Shown: positions 27,005 to 36,111 of the stretch, one piece after another
How positions within the stretch are numbered: position 1 is the stretch's first letter
How the letters are laid out: each line of letters starts with the position of its first letter
Source of the DNA: JAFAMB01 sp963775805
GTDB lineage: Bacteria; Verrucomicrobiota; Verrucomicrobiia; Chthoniobacterales; JAFAMB01
Direction: 5' to 3'
NCBI GenBank assembly: GCA_963775805.1
Contig: CAVZKG010000002.1
Coordinates: 744,001 to 808,000 of the forward strand
Length of the DNA stretch: 64,000 bases
Translations under genes and position numbers: made by a program
Notes under the pieces: model-generated
What the model saw: only the letters and a program-made list of their open reading frames with translations
What the model was told of the DNA's origin: nothing
Database searches by the model: none

Positions 27005-28141
27005 ATGCTGAACCAGATTTTCCAACCAGGTACGCAGCCGCTCTTCACTCCGGTGCAGATGGGCAAACTCCTCTTATCCAACCGGATCGTCATGGCGCCG
27101 CTTACCCGCATGCGTGCGGCTAACCCCAGGCGCGTACCCACTGAGCTTCACGCCGAGTATTACGCTCAGCGCGCCTCTGCCGGTCTTATTATCGGCGAAT
27201 GCACCGAGATCAGCCTAGCGGGCTACGGCTGGGCCGACACCCCTGGGCTATGGAGCGCGGAGCAGGTTCAGGGATGGCGAGTAGTGACGCACGCGGTCCA
27301 CAAGAAGGGCGGATTGATTTATGCACAGCTTTGGCACACCGGGGCGATGTCGCACCCGGATTTCTTCGATGGGGCTTTACCAATGTCCGCCTCCAATGTG
27401 AACCCGGAGCAGGAGAGCGTTACTCCCTTGGGACGGAAGCCCACGGTCGTTCCTCGTCCGATGAGCAAAAATGAAATTCATCGTGCAGTCGCTGAATTTG
27501 GAACTGCAGCAGAGAATGCTATGGATGCCGGATTCGATGGCGTGCAAATACAAGCGAACTATCTCTATCTGATTGCGCAATTCCTTAATAGCGCAACGAA
27601 CCTTCGGCAAGATGAATATGGCGGTTCTATCGTTAATCGAGCTCGTTTCCTTTTCGAAATTGTCGAGACGGTACTCGAACATGTAGAACCAGCTCGAGTG
27701 GGGATCAAGGTCGGTCCGATGCACTTATCAGGGCCCTTCGCGGCTAACGCTGACACTCTGCCGGGTATGGAGTATGTCGTAGAAAAGCTAAACGCATATG
27801 ATCTCGCCCACCTGCTAATGATGGGAGCAACGACGGATTTTACAGGAAGTCCGCTGGAACAGCTGGGGGGCGACGGCATGTATCAACACTTTCGTCCGCT
27901 CTATCATGGACACCTTATTGCAAATGTCGATATGACTCTAGAGCGGGGAAACCGCTTGATAGAGACAGGATTAGCGGACTCCATCGCCTTTGGTCGTCCC
28001 TACATTGCGAATCCTGATCTGCCAGAGCGTTTTCTGACGGGCGTCAAGCTCAACGAAGTTAGCTGGCCAACAGTTTATGCGTCCGGGCCGAAAGGATACA
28101 CCGATTACCCCACATTTGATATGATCGGAGCCACGGGGTAG
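27005..28141 (+). CDS. Old-yellow-enzyme-type alkene reductase homologue
   Basis: 378 aa, a full FMN TIM barrel of the NemA/OYE group. Visible parts: LFTPVQMGKLLLSNRIVMAP, LTRMRA, HAEYYAQRASAGLII, YAQLWHTGAMSHPDF, DEYGGSIVNRARFLFEIV, and the C-terminal ADSIAFGRPYIANPDLPERF. The canonical active-site stretch HGANGYL is QANYLYL here. The substrate-anchoring His is Gln, the partner His/Asn is Tyr, and the proton-donor Tyr is kept. FMN sites look intact, so it may bind flavin with altered substrate range. An AraC gene follows. Confidence 0.87.
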   Translation: MLNQIFQPGTQPLFTPVQMGKLLLSNRIVMAPLTRMRAANPRRVPTELHAEYYAQRASAGLIIGECTEISLAGYGWADTPGLWSAEQVQGWRVVTHAVHKKGGLIYAQLWHTGAMSHPDFFDGALPMSASNVNPEQESVTPLGRKPTVVPRPMSKNEIHRAVAEFGTAAENAMDAGFDGVQIQANYLYLIAQFLNSATNLRQDEYGGSIVNRARFLFEIVETVLEHVEPARVGIKVGPMHLSGPFAANADTLPGMEYVVEKLNAYDLAHLLMMGATTDFTGSPLEQLGGDGMYQHFRPLYHGHLIANVDMTLERGNRLIETGLADSIAFGRPYIANPDLPERFLTGVKLNEVSWPTVYASGPKGYTDYPTFDMIGATG

Positions 28142-28197
28142 GATGGTTTCTGTCCTTTTCAAAAATGCCAGCAACGATTCACTTTTGGTGATTAACA

Positions 28198-29097
28198 ATG
28201 ACTGCGATCCCTGAGGGCACTTCTGCGGAGGCGTTCGACCAGTATGTCCAGGGGAGTTTGATTGCCGCCAGTAGTGGGTGGAAAAATTTGCTGGTGCGGA
28301 TCTACTCCGAGCCGCGCATTGAGGAGAGCGTCATTTACCCCGCAGTTGCCGAGCCGCGCATAGTCCGGATTCTCTCCGGAGCCGCGGTGGTCGAGGAACG
28401 CGAGCTCGGCGGCTCCTGGCTCGAGACGCTCGTCAAAGCAGGAGATTTCTTTTTGACTGGATCCCAGTCGCCCTATGAAGTGCGTTGGAGAGCAATCGGA
28501 TCGGAACTCTTTACGACCATGCATCTTTATCTGGGGTTGCCGGTTTTTAACCGTGTCATTGAAGAGGCATTCGAGAACGATCCGGGAGCCATACGCCTTC
28601 GGGATCTCTCTGGCTTTAAAGACGATTTTATCTCGGCGTTATTAGAGGGCCTGTATAAAGAGGTGTCTTCATGCCATAGAGGTACTTCTCTGTTTGTTGA
28701 AGGAATCGCCCAAAGTCTTGCCGTGCACTTGGTGCGCAACTATACAGATGAAACCATCCAGGACTACACAGGGGGCTTGCCGGGGTTTAGGCTGCGCAGA
28801 GTCAGGGACCTGATGGTTACTCACTTGGAAGAAGAGTTTAGCCTGATCCGTTTGGCTCGCGAGGCAGAGATGAGCGAATTCCATTTCAGCCGTGCTTTCA
28901 AGAAGACAACCGGACTCGCTCCGTCCCAATACTTTATTCATCTACGCCTTGAGAAGGCTCGCCGTCTACTAAGGGAAACCAACAGGAGCGTCATTGAGAT
29001 AGGCCTCGAAGTTGGTTACACCAGTCCAAGTCATTTTGCTCGAATCTTCGGCCGAGAAGTAGGTATTTCCCCGAGCGAATATCGCCGGCTGACGTAA
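28198..29097 (+). CDS. AraC-family transcriptional regulator
   Basis: 299 aa. The C-terminal 100 residues carry both helix-turn-helix motifs: FSLIRLAREAEMSEFHFSRA, FKKTTGLAPSQYFIHLRLEK, then IEIGLEVGYTSPSHFARIFG and REVGISPSEYRR. The N-terminal part has no recognised ligand fold beyond a cupin-like beta run (VVEERELGGSWLETLVKAGD). It starts 57 bp after the OYE-type gene in the same direction and ends at a strong double hairpin (29117-29170), so a two-gene unit is plausible. Confidence 0.88.
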   Translation: MTAIPEGTSAEAFDQYVQGSLIAASSGWKNLLVRIYSEPRIEESVIYPAVAEPRIVRILSGAAVVEERELGGSWLETLVKAGDFFLTGSQSPYEVRWRAIGSELFTTMHLYLGLPVFNRVIEEAFENDPGAIRLRDLSGFKDDFISALLEGLYKEVSSCHRGTSLFVEGIAQSLAVHLVRNYTDETIQDYTGGLPGFRLRRVRDLMVTHLEEEFSLIRLAREAEMSEFHFSRAFKKTTGLAPSQYFIHLRLEKARRLLRETNRSVIEIGLEVGYTSPSHFARIFGREVGISPSEYRRLT

Positions 29098-29116
29098 CGT
29101 CGAATCGTTTGCCAAG

Positions 29117-29147
29117 GCTGATCATCCGCGTGCTGCGGATGATCAGC
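29117..29147 (+). terminator. Terminator hairpin after the AraC gene
   Basis: GCTGATCATCCGC, loop GTGCT, GCGGATGATCAGC: a perfect 13-bp stem 20 bp after the araC-type stop. No U run follows; a second hairpin begins immediately. Confidence 0.6.
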
Positions 29148-29170
29148 TCACAAGCTTGAAAACTTGTGAG
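29147..29170. repeat. Dispersed hairpin CTCACAAG...CTTGTGAG
   Basis: CTCACAAG, spacer CTTGAAAA, CTTGTGAG, then TTGTTCGGGCTAG. It matches the hairpin and flank at 3671-3707 (CTCACAAG...CTTGTGAG, ATGTTCAGGCTAG), both next to gene ends. It is likely a mobile or copied terminator-like repeat. Confidence 0.55.
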
Positions 29171-29263
29171 TTGTTCGGGCTAGCAAGTGCAGTATGCGCA
29201 AAAGTGCGACAGGATGAGCAAGAACCCGCAAGATGATTTTTCTTTCGTCGCTAAGCTCGATTC

Positions 29264-30025
29264 ATGAAAGATTCTACGAACACTCCCACAGTACTTATCA
29301 CCGGCGCACTCACCGGTATCGGTCGTGCCACGGCCTTTGCGTTCGCACGGGAAGGAGCGCGGGTCGTTGTCTCCGGTCGAAATGACGATGAAGGTCAGAA
29401 GCTGGCCATTGAACTGCGCGAGATCGGCACAGAGGCGGAATTTGTGCGTACCGATGTGCGGCATGAAGAAGATGTTAGGAATCTCGTCGAAAAGACTATC
29501 GCTCGTTTCGGTCACCTCGATATTGCGGTTAACAACGCTGGCACCGTGGGCAATCCGGGTCGAACTGCCGACGTTACCATCGAGAGCTATCAAGCCATCT
29601 TCGACACAAACGTGCTTGGCGTGCTTTTGTGCATGAAGTATGAGATCCGGGCTATGCTTCCGCAGGGCAAAGGCAGCATCGTTAACATCTCATCTGCGTA
29701 CGGCAAAATCGGCGGCCCGACCGCAGCGATATATGTTGGAAGCAAGCACGCCGTGGAAGGCATTACCAAGTCCGCAGCCCTCGAACTCGCCGACACAGGC
29801 GTTCGCGTCAACATCATTGGCCCCGGGCCGGTGGAAACAAGGATGTTCAACCACTTTGCACAAACCAAGGAGAACAAAGCGAATTTTCTCGAAGCACAAG
29901 TCCCTAACAAGCGAATCGGCACTCCCGAAGAAATTGCCGATGCCATTGTGTTCATTGCCTCGGACAAAGCATCTTACATTATCGGTGCATCGTTGGCAGT
30001 CGATGGGGGAATGATCGCCGGCTGA
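29264..30025 (+). CDS. SDR-family oxidoreductase
   Basis: 253 aa. TGALTGIG near residue 14, NNAG near residue 90, Ser in IVNISSAYGKIGG, and YVGSK as the Y-x-x-x-K; it ends ASLAVDGGMIAG. All catalytic residues are present, unlike the SDR at 22295. Related annotations are glucose 1-dehydrogenase or 3-oxoacyl-ACP reductase; the substrate is unknown. Its N-terminal half is the closest match in the window to the SDR relic at 26747. It is convergent with the kinase gene, 3 bp between stops. Confidence 0.9.
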   Translation: MKDSTNTPTVLITGALTGIGRATAFAFAREGARVVVSGRNDDEGQKLAIELREIGTEAEFVRTDVRHEEDVRNLVEKTIARFGHLDIAVNNAGTVGNPGRTADVTIESYQAIFDTNVLGVLLCMKYEIRAMLPQGKGSIVNISSAYGKIGGPTAAIYVGSKHAVEGITKSAALELADTGVRVNIIGPGPVETRMFNHFAQTKENKANFLEAQVPNKRIGTPEEIADAIVFIASDKASYIIGASLAVDGGMIAG

Positions 30026-30028
30026 GTA

Positions 30029-31636
30029 CTATTTCAACGCGTCGACCGCGGCCTTTTCGATAGCGAACCCTTCTTTGTAACGCTTCATGAAGGTTGCAAA
30101 GCCATCAACATCCAGCGGGTCCGGCGGGAGCGTTGTGCTCTTGGCTCCTTCAAAGACCTTATTGGAGAGGTAAACGTCGAGGGATTCACCTTTTTGCTTC
30201 CAGAGCGTGTAGGCTGCCAACAACGCGACACCCCAGGCGCCCCCTTCGCCGGCAGTTTCCATTACGGACACGGGAACATTCAGTGCTGCGGCCATGATTT
30301 TCTGACCAACTTCCTCTGTTTTGAAGAAGCCGCCGTGACCGAGGACCGTATCGATTTTTACCTGCTCTTCTTTGAAGAGGATATCCATTCCAATTCGCAA
30401 TGTTCCAAGCGCCGAAAACAGATGCACGCGCATAAAATTTGGCAGTGTGAAACGGCTTTCCGGCGTCCGGACAAACAGGGGTCGCCCTTCTTCAAGATTT
30501 GTGATCGGTTCACCAGAGACATAGTTGTAGGCAAGAAGCCCGCCCGCATCCGCATCACCGGTGAGCGCCTTCCTATACAACATCTCGAATAGATCGGATT
30601 GGCTGATCTTTACGCCGAGCGTATCCACGAACTCTTTGAATAGACCGATCCAGGCGTTGAGATCAGACGTGCAATTGTTGCTATGTGCCATCGCAACCGG
30701 TTTGCCATCGGGAGTCGTAACCATGTCGATCTCCGGGTGTAATTTCGACAACCCTTTTTCCAGAACAATCATCGCGAAAACCGATGTTCCCGCAGAAACG
30801 TTTCCTGTTCGCTCCGCAACGCTGTTTGTAGCCGCCATGCCTGTGCCGGCGTCCCCTTCTGGCGGACAGAGTGAAATACCACTTTGCAGTTGGCCGGTCG
30901 GATCGAGGAGCCGCGCGCCTTCTGCCGTGAGCAGACCAGCGGATTCTCCTGCTACGAGGACTTTTGGCAGGATGTCCGAGAGCTTCCAGCTGACATTTTC
31001 GGTCTTCAGGCGTTCATCAAATAACGCAATCTTGTTCGCGTCGTAGTCATGAGTCTTGCTGTCGATAGGGAACATGCCAGAGGCGTCGCCGATCCCTAAG
31101 ACTTTTTCCCCTGTCAATTTCCAGTGGACATAGCCCGCAAGCGTTGTCTGATAGCAAATCTCGTTGATGTGCGATTCCTTGTTCAATATCGCCTGATAAA
31201 GATGGGCTATGCTCCAGCGGTGAGGGACGTTGAACTGAAACAGCTCAGTAAGCGCTGAGGCTGCCTGCGCGGTCGTGGTGGTGCGCCAGGTACGAAACGG
31301 GACAAGCAAATTTCCATCCTTATCGAATGCCAGATAACCGTGCATCATGGCGCTGAACCCGATGGCACCGATTGTCCGGAGCGGAGTATTGTATTGTGCA
31401 GAAACTTCTTCGGAAAGGTTCCGATAACTCTCCCGTAGGCCAGTCCAGACCTCTTCGAGATCATAGGTCCAAACGCCATTCTCGTACCGGTTCTCCCAAT
31501 CATAGCCTCCTGAAGCGATGGGTCTATGATCCTCACCGATCAACACTGCCTTGATGCGAGTTGAACCCAGTTCAATGCCAAGAACAGTTTTTTCCGTCTG
31601 CAATTGCCGCTTTGATGTCTCGTTGATTGTGTTCAT
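30029..31636 (-). CDS. FGGY-family carbohydrate kinase
   Basis: 535 aa. The N-terminal phosphate-binding TVLGIELGSTRIKAVLI and the second domain's GTSVFAMIV, VLGHGGFFKTEEVGQKIMAA and GEGGAWGVALLAAYTLW are FGGY/hexokinase-fold landmarks. The family phosphorylates open-chain or cyclic sugars with ATP in the cytoplasm (xylulose, ribulose, fuculose, glycerol). Length and spacing fit xylulokinase- or ribulokinase-like members, but no specificity residue is certain. No isomerase or transporter neighbours it. ATG at 31636. Confidence 0.88.
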   Translation of the reverse strand: MNTINETSKRQLQTEKTVLGIELGSTRIKAVLIGEDHRPIASGGYDWENRYENGVWTYDLEEVWTGLRESYRNLSEEVSAQYNTPLRTIGAIGFSAMMHGYLAFDKDGNLLVPFRTWRTTTTAQAASALTELFQFNVPHRWSIAHLYQAILNKESHINEICYQTTLAGYVHWKLTGEKVLGIGDASGMFPIDSKTHDYDANKIALFDERLKTENVSWKLSDILPKVLVAGESAGLLTAEGARLLDPTGQLQSGISLCPPEGDAGTGMAATNSVAERTGNVSAGTSVFAMIVLEKGLSKLHPEIDMVTTPDGKPVAMAHSNNCTSDLNAWIGLFKEFVDTLGVKISQSDLFEMLYRKALTGDADAGGLLAYNYVSGEPITNLEEGRPLFVRTPESRFTLPNFMRVHLFSALGTLRIGMDILFKEEQVKIDTVLGHGGFFKTEEVGQKIMAAALNVPVSVMETAGEGGAWGVALLAAYTLWKQKGESLDVYLSNKVFEGAKSTTLPPDPLDVDGFATFMKRYKEGFAIEKAAVDALK

Positions 31637-32382
31637 CGTCTGGACCTGCGTTCTCTCCCAGACGGAAAATAGTTGCCGCGACGTTTTTTACGATTCGGCA
31701 CGAAGCTTCCTCTGGGGGGATCAACACAGTATGCGTTTTCACGCGCTAAATTCTGTTGAATTTGAGGCTTTTGACCGGTCCTCTGCAAGTAGTAATCTCG
31801 GACTTCCATTGTGATTCCGGTATGCGCGCTTCAGCAGGCGGTCTGATCCCGTTGACGACCGCGCGAGAAAGGGGTTCATCGCCCGCTTTATCACGCATAA
31901 AATTCTTTTCCCTTTCCTCGAAGCTTTGTGTCACTGACGAGTCATTATAACCGTTTCGTGAGCGGGAAGTGCTGATCGTTAGGTTGGCGCCAATTGTCGG
32001 GCTGATCTCGGGCTTGGTTTGGTGCACTAGAGCGTGCTTCCGGGGATCACGCGAAGTCAAGCGAACTTAGAGACATGTGCGTCGGCCGATTGAGATCGGT
32101 TGAAGACGGTGTCTTAAGCGCCGAAGGTGCGATCGGGTTTCAGCCTGGGACGATTTAAAGCCGGAGGAAGCAGCCGTTATCGCTCTACTGCGGCAGGAAT
32201 TGGTGCACCGCTCTCCAAACAGTCGAACCTCCCGAAAGTGAGTTTCGTGTCACGGTGGAGATAACCATGCGGTTCTGTTGCCTTATTCATTTTCTTCCCT
32301 AACCCGCGCTCGCCAAGATCCGAGAAGCTAGTCATTTGCGAACTGATCAGATCGAAATTTGCGCCTGAAGCGGAGAATAAAT
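31637..32382. other. Long gap, no gene seen
   Basis: About 745 bp between the kinase and a small basic-protein gene. Minor frames on both strands have compositions unlike protein and no family features. The first 100 bp must contain the leftward kinase promoter. No clear repeat or RNA fold was seen. Confidence 0.4.
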
Positions 32383-32535
32383 ATGAGCGAAGTGGAAAAT
32401 TACCCGGGACCAACGAATGCCCCGGAAAAACAAGGACAAGGCCATCACGCGCGAGCGGACGAGAAGATGGTAAAACCGACTGCCCCGGCCACGCCGAAAC
32501 AATCGAAGAACCAGAAAAAGCACACGAAGAGGTAG
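32383..32535 (+). CDS. Small basic protein (50 aa)
   Basis: ATG at 32383 with GGAGA 6 nt upstream; stop TAG at 32533. The peptide is rich in Lys, Pro, Gln and His (for example ATPKQSKNQKKHTKR at the C-terminus) and should be disordered. I do not recognise a family. The clear ribosome site and a neighbouring small Lys-rich gene (DUF3008) support a real gene, possibly nucleic-acid-binding or stress-related. Confidence 0.5.
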   Translation: MSEVENYPGPTNAPEKQGQGHHARADEKMVKPTAPATPKQSKNQKKHTKR

Positions 32536-32557
32536 ATTCGGAGGCGGTACAAAGGCT

Positions 32558-32749
32558 TCAGGATTTTGCCGCTTTTTTCCTTGGCAACCCTTTTCGCTTT
32601 GTCTTCGCGAAATCTTCGAGCTGTTTCTCTGACATCGATTTTTCCATCTCTTTCGATGCCCCTTTCAGTGACGATTTTTTTTGTTCACCTCGTTTTGCCG
32701 CAAGCGCTGCACCTGCGGCCATCTGCTGTTTTTTCGATTTTGCCGGCAT
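32558..32749 (-). CDS. DUF3008-family small basic protein
   Basis: 63 aa from ATG at 32749 (the frame opens earlier, to 32878, but that part is not conserved-looking). The sequence has the family hallmarks MPAKSKKQQMAAGAALAAKR, LKGASKEMEKSMSEKQLEDF and AKTKRKGLPRKK. DUF3008 proteins are short, basic and found widely in soil bacteria; no function is established. It is convergent with the 50-aa gene, 22 bp between ends. Confidence 0.8.
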   Translation of the reverse strand: MPAKSKKQQMAAGAALAAKRGEQKKSSLKGASKEMEKSMSEKQLEDFAKTKRKGLPRKKAAKS

Positions 32750-32880
32750 ATTCGCTCCGATTGCTGTAACACGCCGTTCGTCCCCAGCATGAAACACGGA
32801 TCCAAATTCATAGCAAATTTCGAAGAATTTTACAGGCATAGTGAAGAGAACCCGGGCGAGATGCGAACGCTGGTACAATT

Positions 32881-33576
32881 ATGTCACTGACGATTGGTTG
32901 GTGGGAAATCGCGTTGCGATTGGCTCTTACCGTCGTAGCTGGTGCGCTGCTTGGCATCAATCGAACCGAACATGGTCACGCGGCCGGTCTGCGAACGACG
33001 CTCCTCGTCTGCCTGGCGGCTTCGTTCAGCATGATTCAAGTAAATTTGCTGCTGCCACTGACTGGTAAGACCGGTTCTTCGTTCTCCGTTTTGGACTTGA
33101 TGCGGTTGCCTCTGGGGATACTTACCGGGATGGGATTCATTGGCGCGGGTGCTATCGTTCGGAAAGGGAATCTTGTTCATGGACTGACAACGGCTGCCAC
33201 ATTGTGGTTCATCACAGTTTTGGGACTTTGCTTTGGAGGAGGGCAGCTGGCCCTGGGTTTGATTGGCTTGATATTGGGCTTATTCGTCCTGGAAACCGCA
33301 AAGAGGTTTGAAAGAGGTTGGAAGCAGGATCGCCGCGCGACTTTGATCGTCACTGCCGGAGCCGACGGTCCCACGGAAGCGGAACTCGCCTCGCTTCTGC
33401 GAACCGAAGGGTATGTAGTTGGGCCCTGGGCGTTCGTGTACCATGAAGAGGGAAGGCTGAGTCAAATGACCTCCAATCTGCGCTGGAGAGGACGAGTGAG
33501 CGAGATCAACACACCTGAATTTCTAAAAGGATTGCTCAAACGAGAAGGAGTGATCCGGCTCGAATGGAAGCCATGA
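32881..33576 (+). CDS. MgtC/SapB-family membrane protein
   Basis: 231 aa. Four or five hydrophobic helices come first, with family landmarks LALTVVAGALLGINRTEHGH, AAGLRTTLLVCLAASFSM, LPLGILTGMGFIGAGAIVRK and GLTTAATLWFITVLGL. A soluble ACT-like C-terminal domain of about 90 residues follows. MgtC proteins act in the inner membrane in adaptation to low Mg2+ and acid and modulate the F1Fo ATPase in pathogens; in soil bacteria the role is open. Confidence 0.9.
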   Translation: MSLTIGWWEIALRLALTVVAGALLGINRTEHGHAAGLRTTLLVCLAASFSMIQVNLLLPLTGKTGSSFSVLDLMRLPLGILTGMGFIGAGAIVRKGNLVHGLTTAATLWFITVLGLCFGGGQLALGLIGLILGLFVLETAKRFERGWKQDRRATLIVTAGADGPTEAELASLLRTEGYVVGPWAFVYHEEGRLSQMTSNLRWRGRVSEINTPEFLKGLLKREGVIRLEWKP

Positions 33577-33604
33577 AGGGTAGGAGCTTTGAACTCCGAC
33601 AGAG

Positions 33605-33655
33605 CACGTGGTGATGCCGAATCATGTTCACGCTTTGCTGAGTCCCATTGGGAAC
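33605..33655 (+). pseudogene. RAYT (Y1 transposase) catalytic-motif fragment
   Basis: HVVMPNHVHALLSPIGN is the HUH-type His motif region of REP-associated tyrosine transposases (xVMPNHVHxL). Nothing before or after continues the gene, because a REPIN element starts at 33658. Confidence 0.65.
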
Positions 33656-33657
33656 GT

Positions 33658-33890
33658 GATGCTTTTCGCGGAAGAATTCGGGCAAACCGGGGTCACAGGC
33701 GAGACGCCTATGATACTTTCGGCTTGGCGACGTTCGTGCATTTTGGATTTTGGCAGGCATCTAAGGGTCCGAACCGCGACTCTTCACGTCGCAGCGCCAA
33801 AAATCACGAAGCTGAAAGTATCATAGGCGTCTCGCCTGTGACCTGGTTTCGTCGAAATCTTTCCTGAAAAGCATCAATCCACGAACCGAC
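33658..33890. repeat. REPIN element, copy 1
   Basis: A perfect 30-bp inverted repeat at 33691-33720 and 33814-33843 has the core GGTCACAGGCGAGACGCC. Beyond it the arms continue with about 80% match for another 35 bp (GATGCTTTTC at 33658, inverted near 33875). The left 121 bp (33658-33778) reappears almost unchanged at 34176-34295. The internal palindrome GGCGAGACGCC is the REP core. Confidence 0.8.
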
Positions 33891-33928
33891 AGCAAAGTTA
33901 TTCTTGAAGCACATAACACAAAATTCGA

Positions 33929-34177
33929 ATGTTATTAAGAATGAACTTCTTCGACCACGATGGCGAATTCAACGTGAATCGACGCAACTTACCGCACTGG
34001 ACTCAGAATTGCGTTACTTACTTTGTGACTTTCCATCTGGGAGATTCTTTGCCAGCCGGAAAGCGGACCGAATATGAAGCGGAAAAGACGCGTTGGCTTG
34101 AGGTAAATCCCCCACCGCACAGTGAAGAGAAGGTGAAGGAGTACTGTAGACGATTGTGCTTGCGATCTGTGGATTGA
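33929..34177 (+). pseudogene. RAYT transposase, N-terminal fragment
   Basis: About 80 residues with the RAYT N-terminus RRNLPHWTQNCVTYFVTFHL, then GDSLPAGKR and the start of the linker helix EKVKEYCRRLC. It ends where REPIN copy 2 begins; the catalytic HUH and Tyr parts are missing. RAYT proteins mobilise REP/REPIN sequences; this one is dead. Confidence 0.7.
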
Positions 34178-34377
34178 TGCTTTTCGCGGAAGAATTCGGG
34201 CAAACCGGGGTCACAGGCGAGACGCCTATGATACTTTCGGCTCGGCGACGTTCGTACATTTTGGATTTTGCCGGCATCTAAGGGTCCGAACCGCGCCAAA
34301 ATCGCGAAGCTGAAAGTATCATAGGTCACCTGACCGCCATACCCTTGGCGAAGACTGGTTCTCGCCTGTGACTCTGT
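34176..34377. repeat. REPIN element, copy 2
   Basis: The left arm at 34209-34238 is identical to copy 1 (GGTCACAGGCGAGACGCC...). The right arm matches only 14 bp (34312-34325) before an interruption of about 35 bp, after which CTCGCCTGTGAC resumes near 34361. Copies 1 and 2 share about 120 bp with about four differences, indicating a recent copying event. Confidence 0.75.
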
Positions 34378-34442
34378 GACTTAGTCCGAGATAAGGTCGA
34401 TTCAAACAACCGGAAGGTGTCTCGTGGACGAACCTCCTTGTT

Positions 34443-34961
34443 ATGAGATTTAACCAAATAAAACTGAATTCGCTGCGAGACTTGCTACTGGAGGAATTGC
34501 GAGATTTGCACAACGCAGAAACGCAACTTGTAGAAGCCCTGCCAAAGGTGGCGGAGAAAGTTTCATCTCAAGAACTCCGATCTGCCGTTGAGCATCATCT
34601 CGAACAGACTAAAGGGCATGTGACCCGGTTGGAGTCCATTTTTGAACAGCTTGGGGAGACAGCGACCGGCGAGACGTGCGAGGCAATGAAGGGTTTGATT
34701 AAAGAAACCGAGATCCTTCTCAAGTCCAAAGGAGAACCATCCGTACGCGATGCGGGAATAATCGGTGCGGCTCAGCGGGTGGAACATTACGAAATGGCCG
34801 GTTACGGCACTGCCAGGAGCCTCGCGCACAGACTCGGACACAAGGATATTGCTTCCGACCTGCAGGAAACGCTCGACGAAGAAGCACAAGCCAACGAGAA
34901 GTTGACTTCGATTGCAGAGAGCCAGGTCAACGTTAGCGCGGCATCCATTCGTTCAGAATAG
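34443..34961 (+). CDS. Ferritin-like DUF892 protein (YciE/YciF type)
   Basis: 172 aa, four-helix bundle. Helix 1 LRDLLLEELRDLHNAETQLV, helix 2 SAVEHHLEQTKGHVTRLESI with E-x-x-H pairs, helix 3 IIGAAQRVEHYEMAGYGTAR and helix 4 DLQETLDEEAQANEKL fit the DUF892 family. The conserved Glu/His set could bind a di-metal centre. These proteins are stress-induced in enterics and common in soil bacteria. Confidence 0.88.
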   Translation: MRFNQIKLNSLRDLLLEELRDLHNAETQLVEALPKVAEKVSSQELRSAVEHHLEQTKGHVTRLESIFEQLGETATGETCEAMKGLIKETEILLKSKGEPSVRDAGIIGAAQRVEHYEMAGYGTARSLAHRLGHKDIASDLQETLDEEAQANEKLTSIAESQVNVSAASIRSE

Positions 34962-35031
34962 ATAGAAACAATTCACTGGGGAAGGGCCGGACGAACTTCG
35001 ATAGTCGTTCGGTCTCCCAACGGTCTGTACC

Positions 35032-35829
35032 TTGAAGATCTTCAGCACGTTCATCGATCCGATGAAAGGCAATTCCCCACCCGTGAATCGATCGCCTTTG
35101 CAGCCCGTTACGGAGACTGTCACGTTTCTTCCTCTTTTTTTAGCGGCCTGCTGTGGTTGGATTTTCTTAACCTTGGCCGGAAAGATCGCGAGGAAAGGAA
35201 CGGTCGAATTGGACCAGGCGATCCTCCTCACGTGTCGGCGTAAGGAGAATCTCGAGATTCCACGCGGGCCGGAGTGGTTATACACTTCATTTCGCGATAT
35301 AACTTCACTCGGAAGCGGCACCCAGCTTACTTTAGCTTCCGCAATTACCGTCGGCTTTCTTTGTTTGCAGCGCCGATTTCGTGCAGCCGGTTTCCTCGTC
35401 GTTTCGCTTGGGAGTGGACTGGTCACGAGCTATCTACTTAAGAATTTTTTCCTTCGGGAACGGCCGACATTTGTTCCAAGATTGACTACATTCGACCGTG
35501 CCAGCTTTCCGAGCGGCCATTCGATGGGCGCGGCATTGGTCTTTCTGACATTGGGCGGAATCGTCTCCAGGCAGACCCGCAGTCTTTTGAGCAAAGCCTA
35601 TTTCTTATCCGTTGCGGTCGTTCTCTCTGTCCTCGTGGGTATCAGCAGAATCTACCTTGGCGTTCATTTCCCGAGTGATGTCCTGGCCGGATGGGCCGTG
35701 GGATCGTTCTGGTCGGCGCTTTGCACACAGATCGCCAGATGGCTGCAACGTGGAGGCGCGGTGGAATCACCCGGCGCGTCGATCGAGCAATCAATCCCGG
35801 AAGGCTTGAGTGAACCGGTATCGACTTAA
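35032..35829 (+). CDS. PAP2-family membrane phosphatase
   Basis: 265 aa with about six hydrophobic helices. All three PAP2 motifs are present: KNFFLRERP (K-x6-RP), FPSGHSMG (PSGH), and SRIYLGVHFPSDVLAG (SR-x5-H-x3-D). The reaction is dephosphorylation of lipid phosphates such as undecaprenyl pyrophosphate or phosphatidic acid on the outer face of the inner membrane. It lies downstream of DUF892 with a 70-bp gap. Confidence 0.9.
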   Translation: MKIFSTFIDPMKGNSPPVNRSPLQPVTETVTFLPLFLAACCGWIFLTLAGKIARKGTVELDQAILLTCRRKENLEIPRGPEWLYTSFRDITSLGSGTQLTLASAITVGFLCLQRRFRAAGFLVVSLGSGLVTSYLLKNFFLRERPTFVPRLTTFDRASFPSGHSMGAALVFLTLGGIVSRQTRSLLSKAYFLSVAVVLSVLVGISRIYLGVHFPSDVLAGWAVGSFWSALCTQIARWLQRGGAVESPGASIEQSIPEGLSEPVST

Positions 35830-36111
35830 CCCGCCCGTCTTTCGGCCGGTGTTGCCGAGTTTGTCATGCGAGGTAAGTACCATCAGGATATTCATGTAGT
35901 TCCATTCTTGATTGCTGCGTTCTGAAAGAAATCGGCGAGCGATTTCATGGGCCCTGGCGGTGATCTTTGTCTCAGAGGAACTTAAGGATTCAGCCCGAGA
36001 TTTCAACCTAGGGACACATCCATCCAAGTGCTCCCTTGTCCTGTTCAAAAAGCAGATTCTAGGCGGAAATCCAGCTTGACCGACGAAAGAATAGCTTGAG
36101 AGGATGCGTCA
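35830..36111. other. Intergenic region, nothing recognised
   Basis: About 280 bp before the FkbM/glycosyltransferase gene. Frames here lack protein-like features. No repeat or hairpin of note. Confidence 0.4.

Noticed and set aside
26557..27141. A 194-codon minus-strand frame
   Set aside because: It spans a promoter, an SDR relic and the OYE start on the plus strand, and has no family features of its own.
31746..32060. A 104-codon minus-strand frame in the long gap
   Set aside because: Low complexity, no ribosome site, no recognisable motif.
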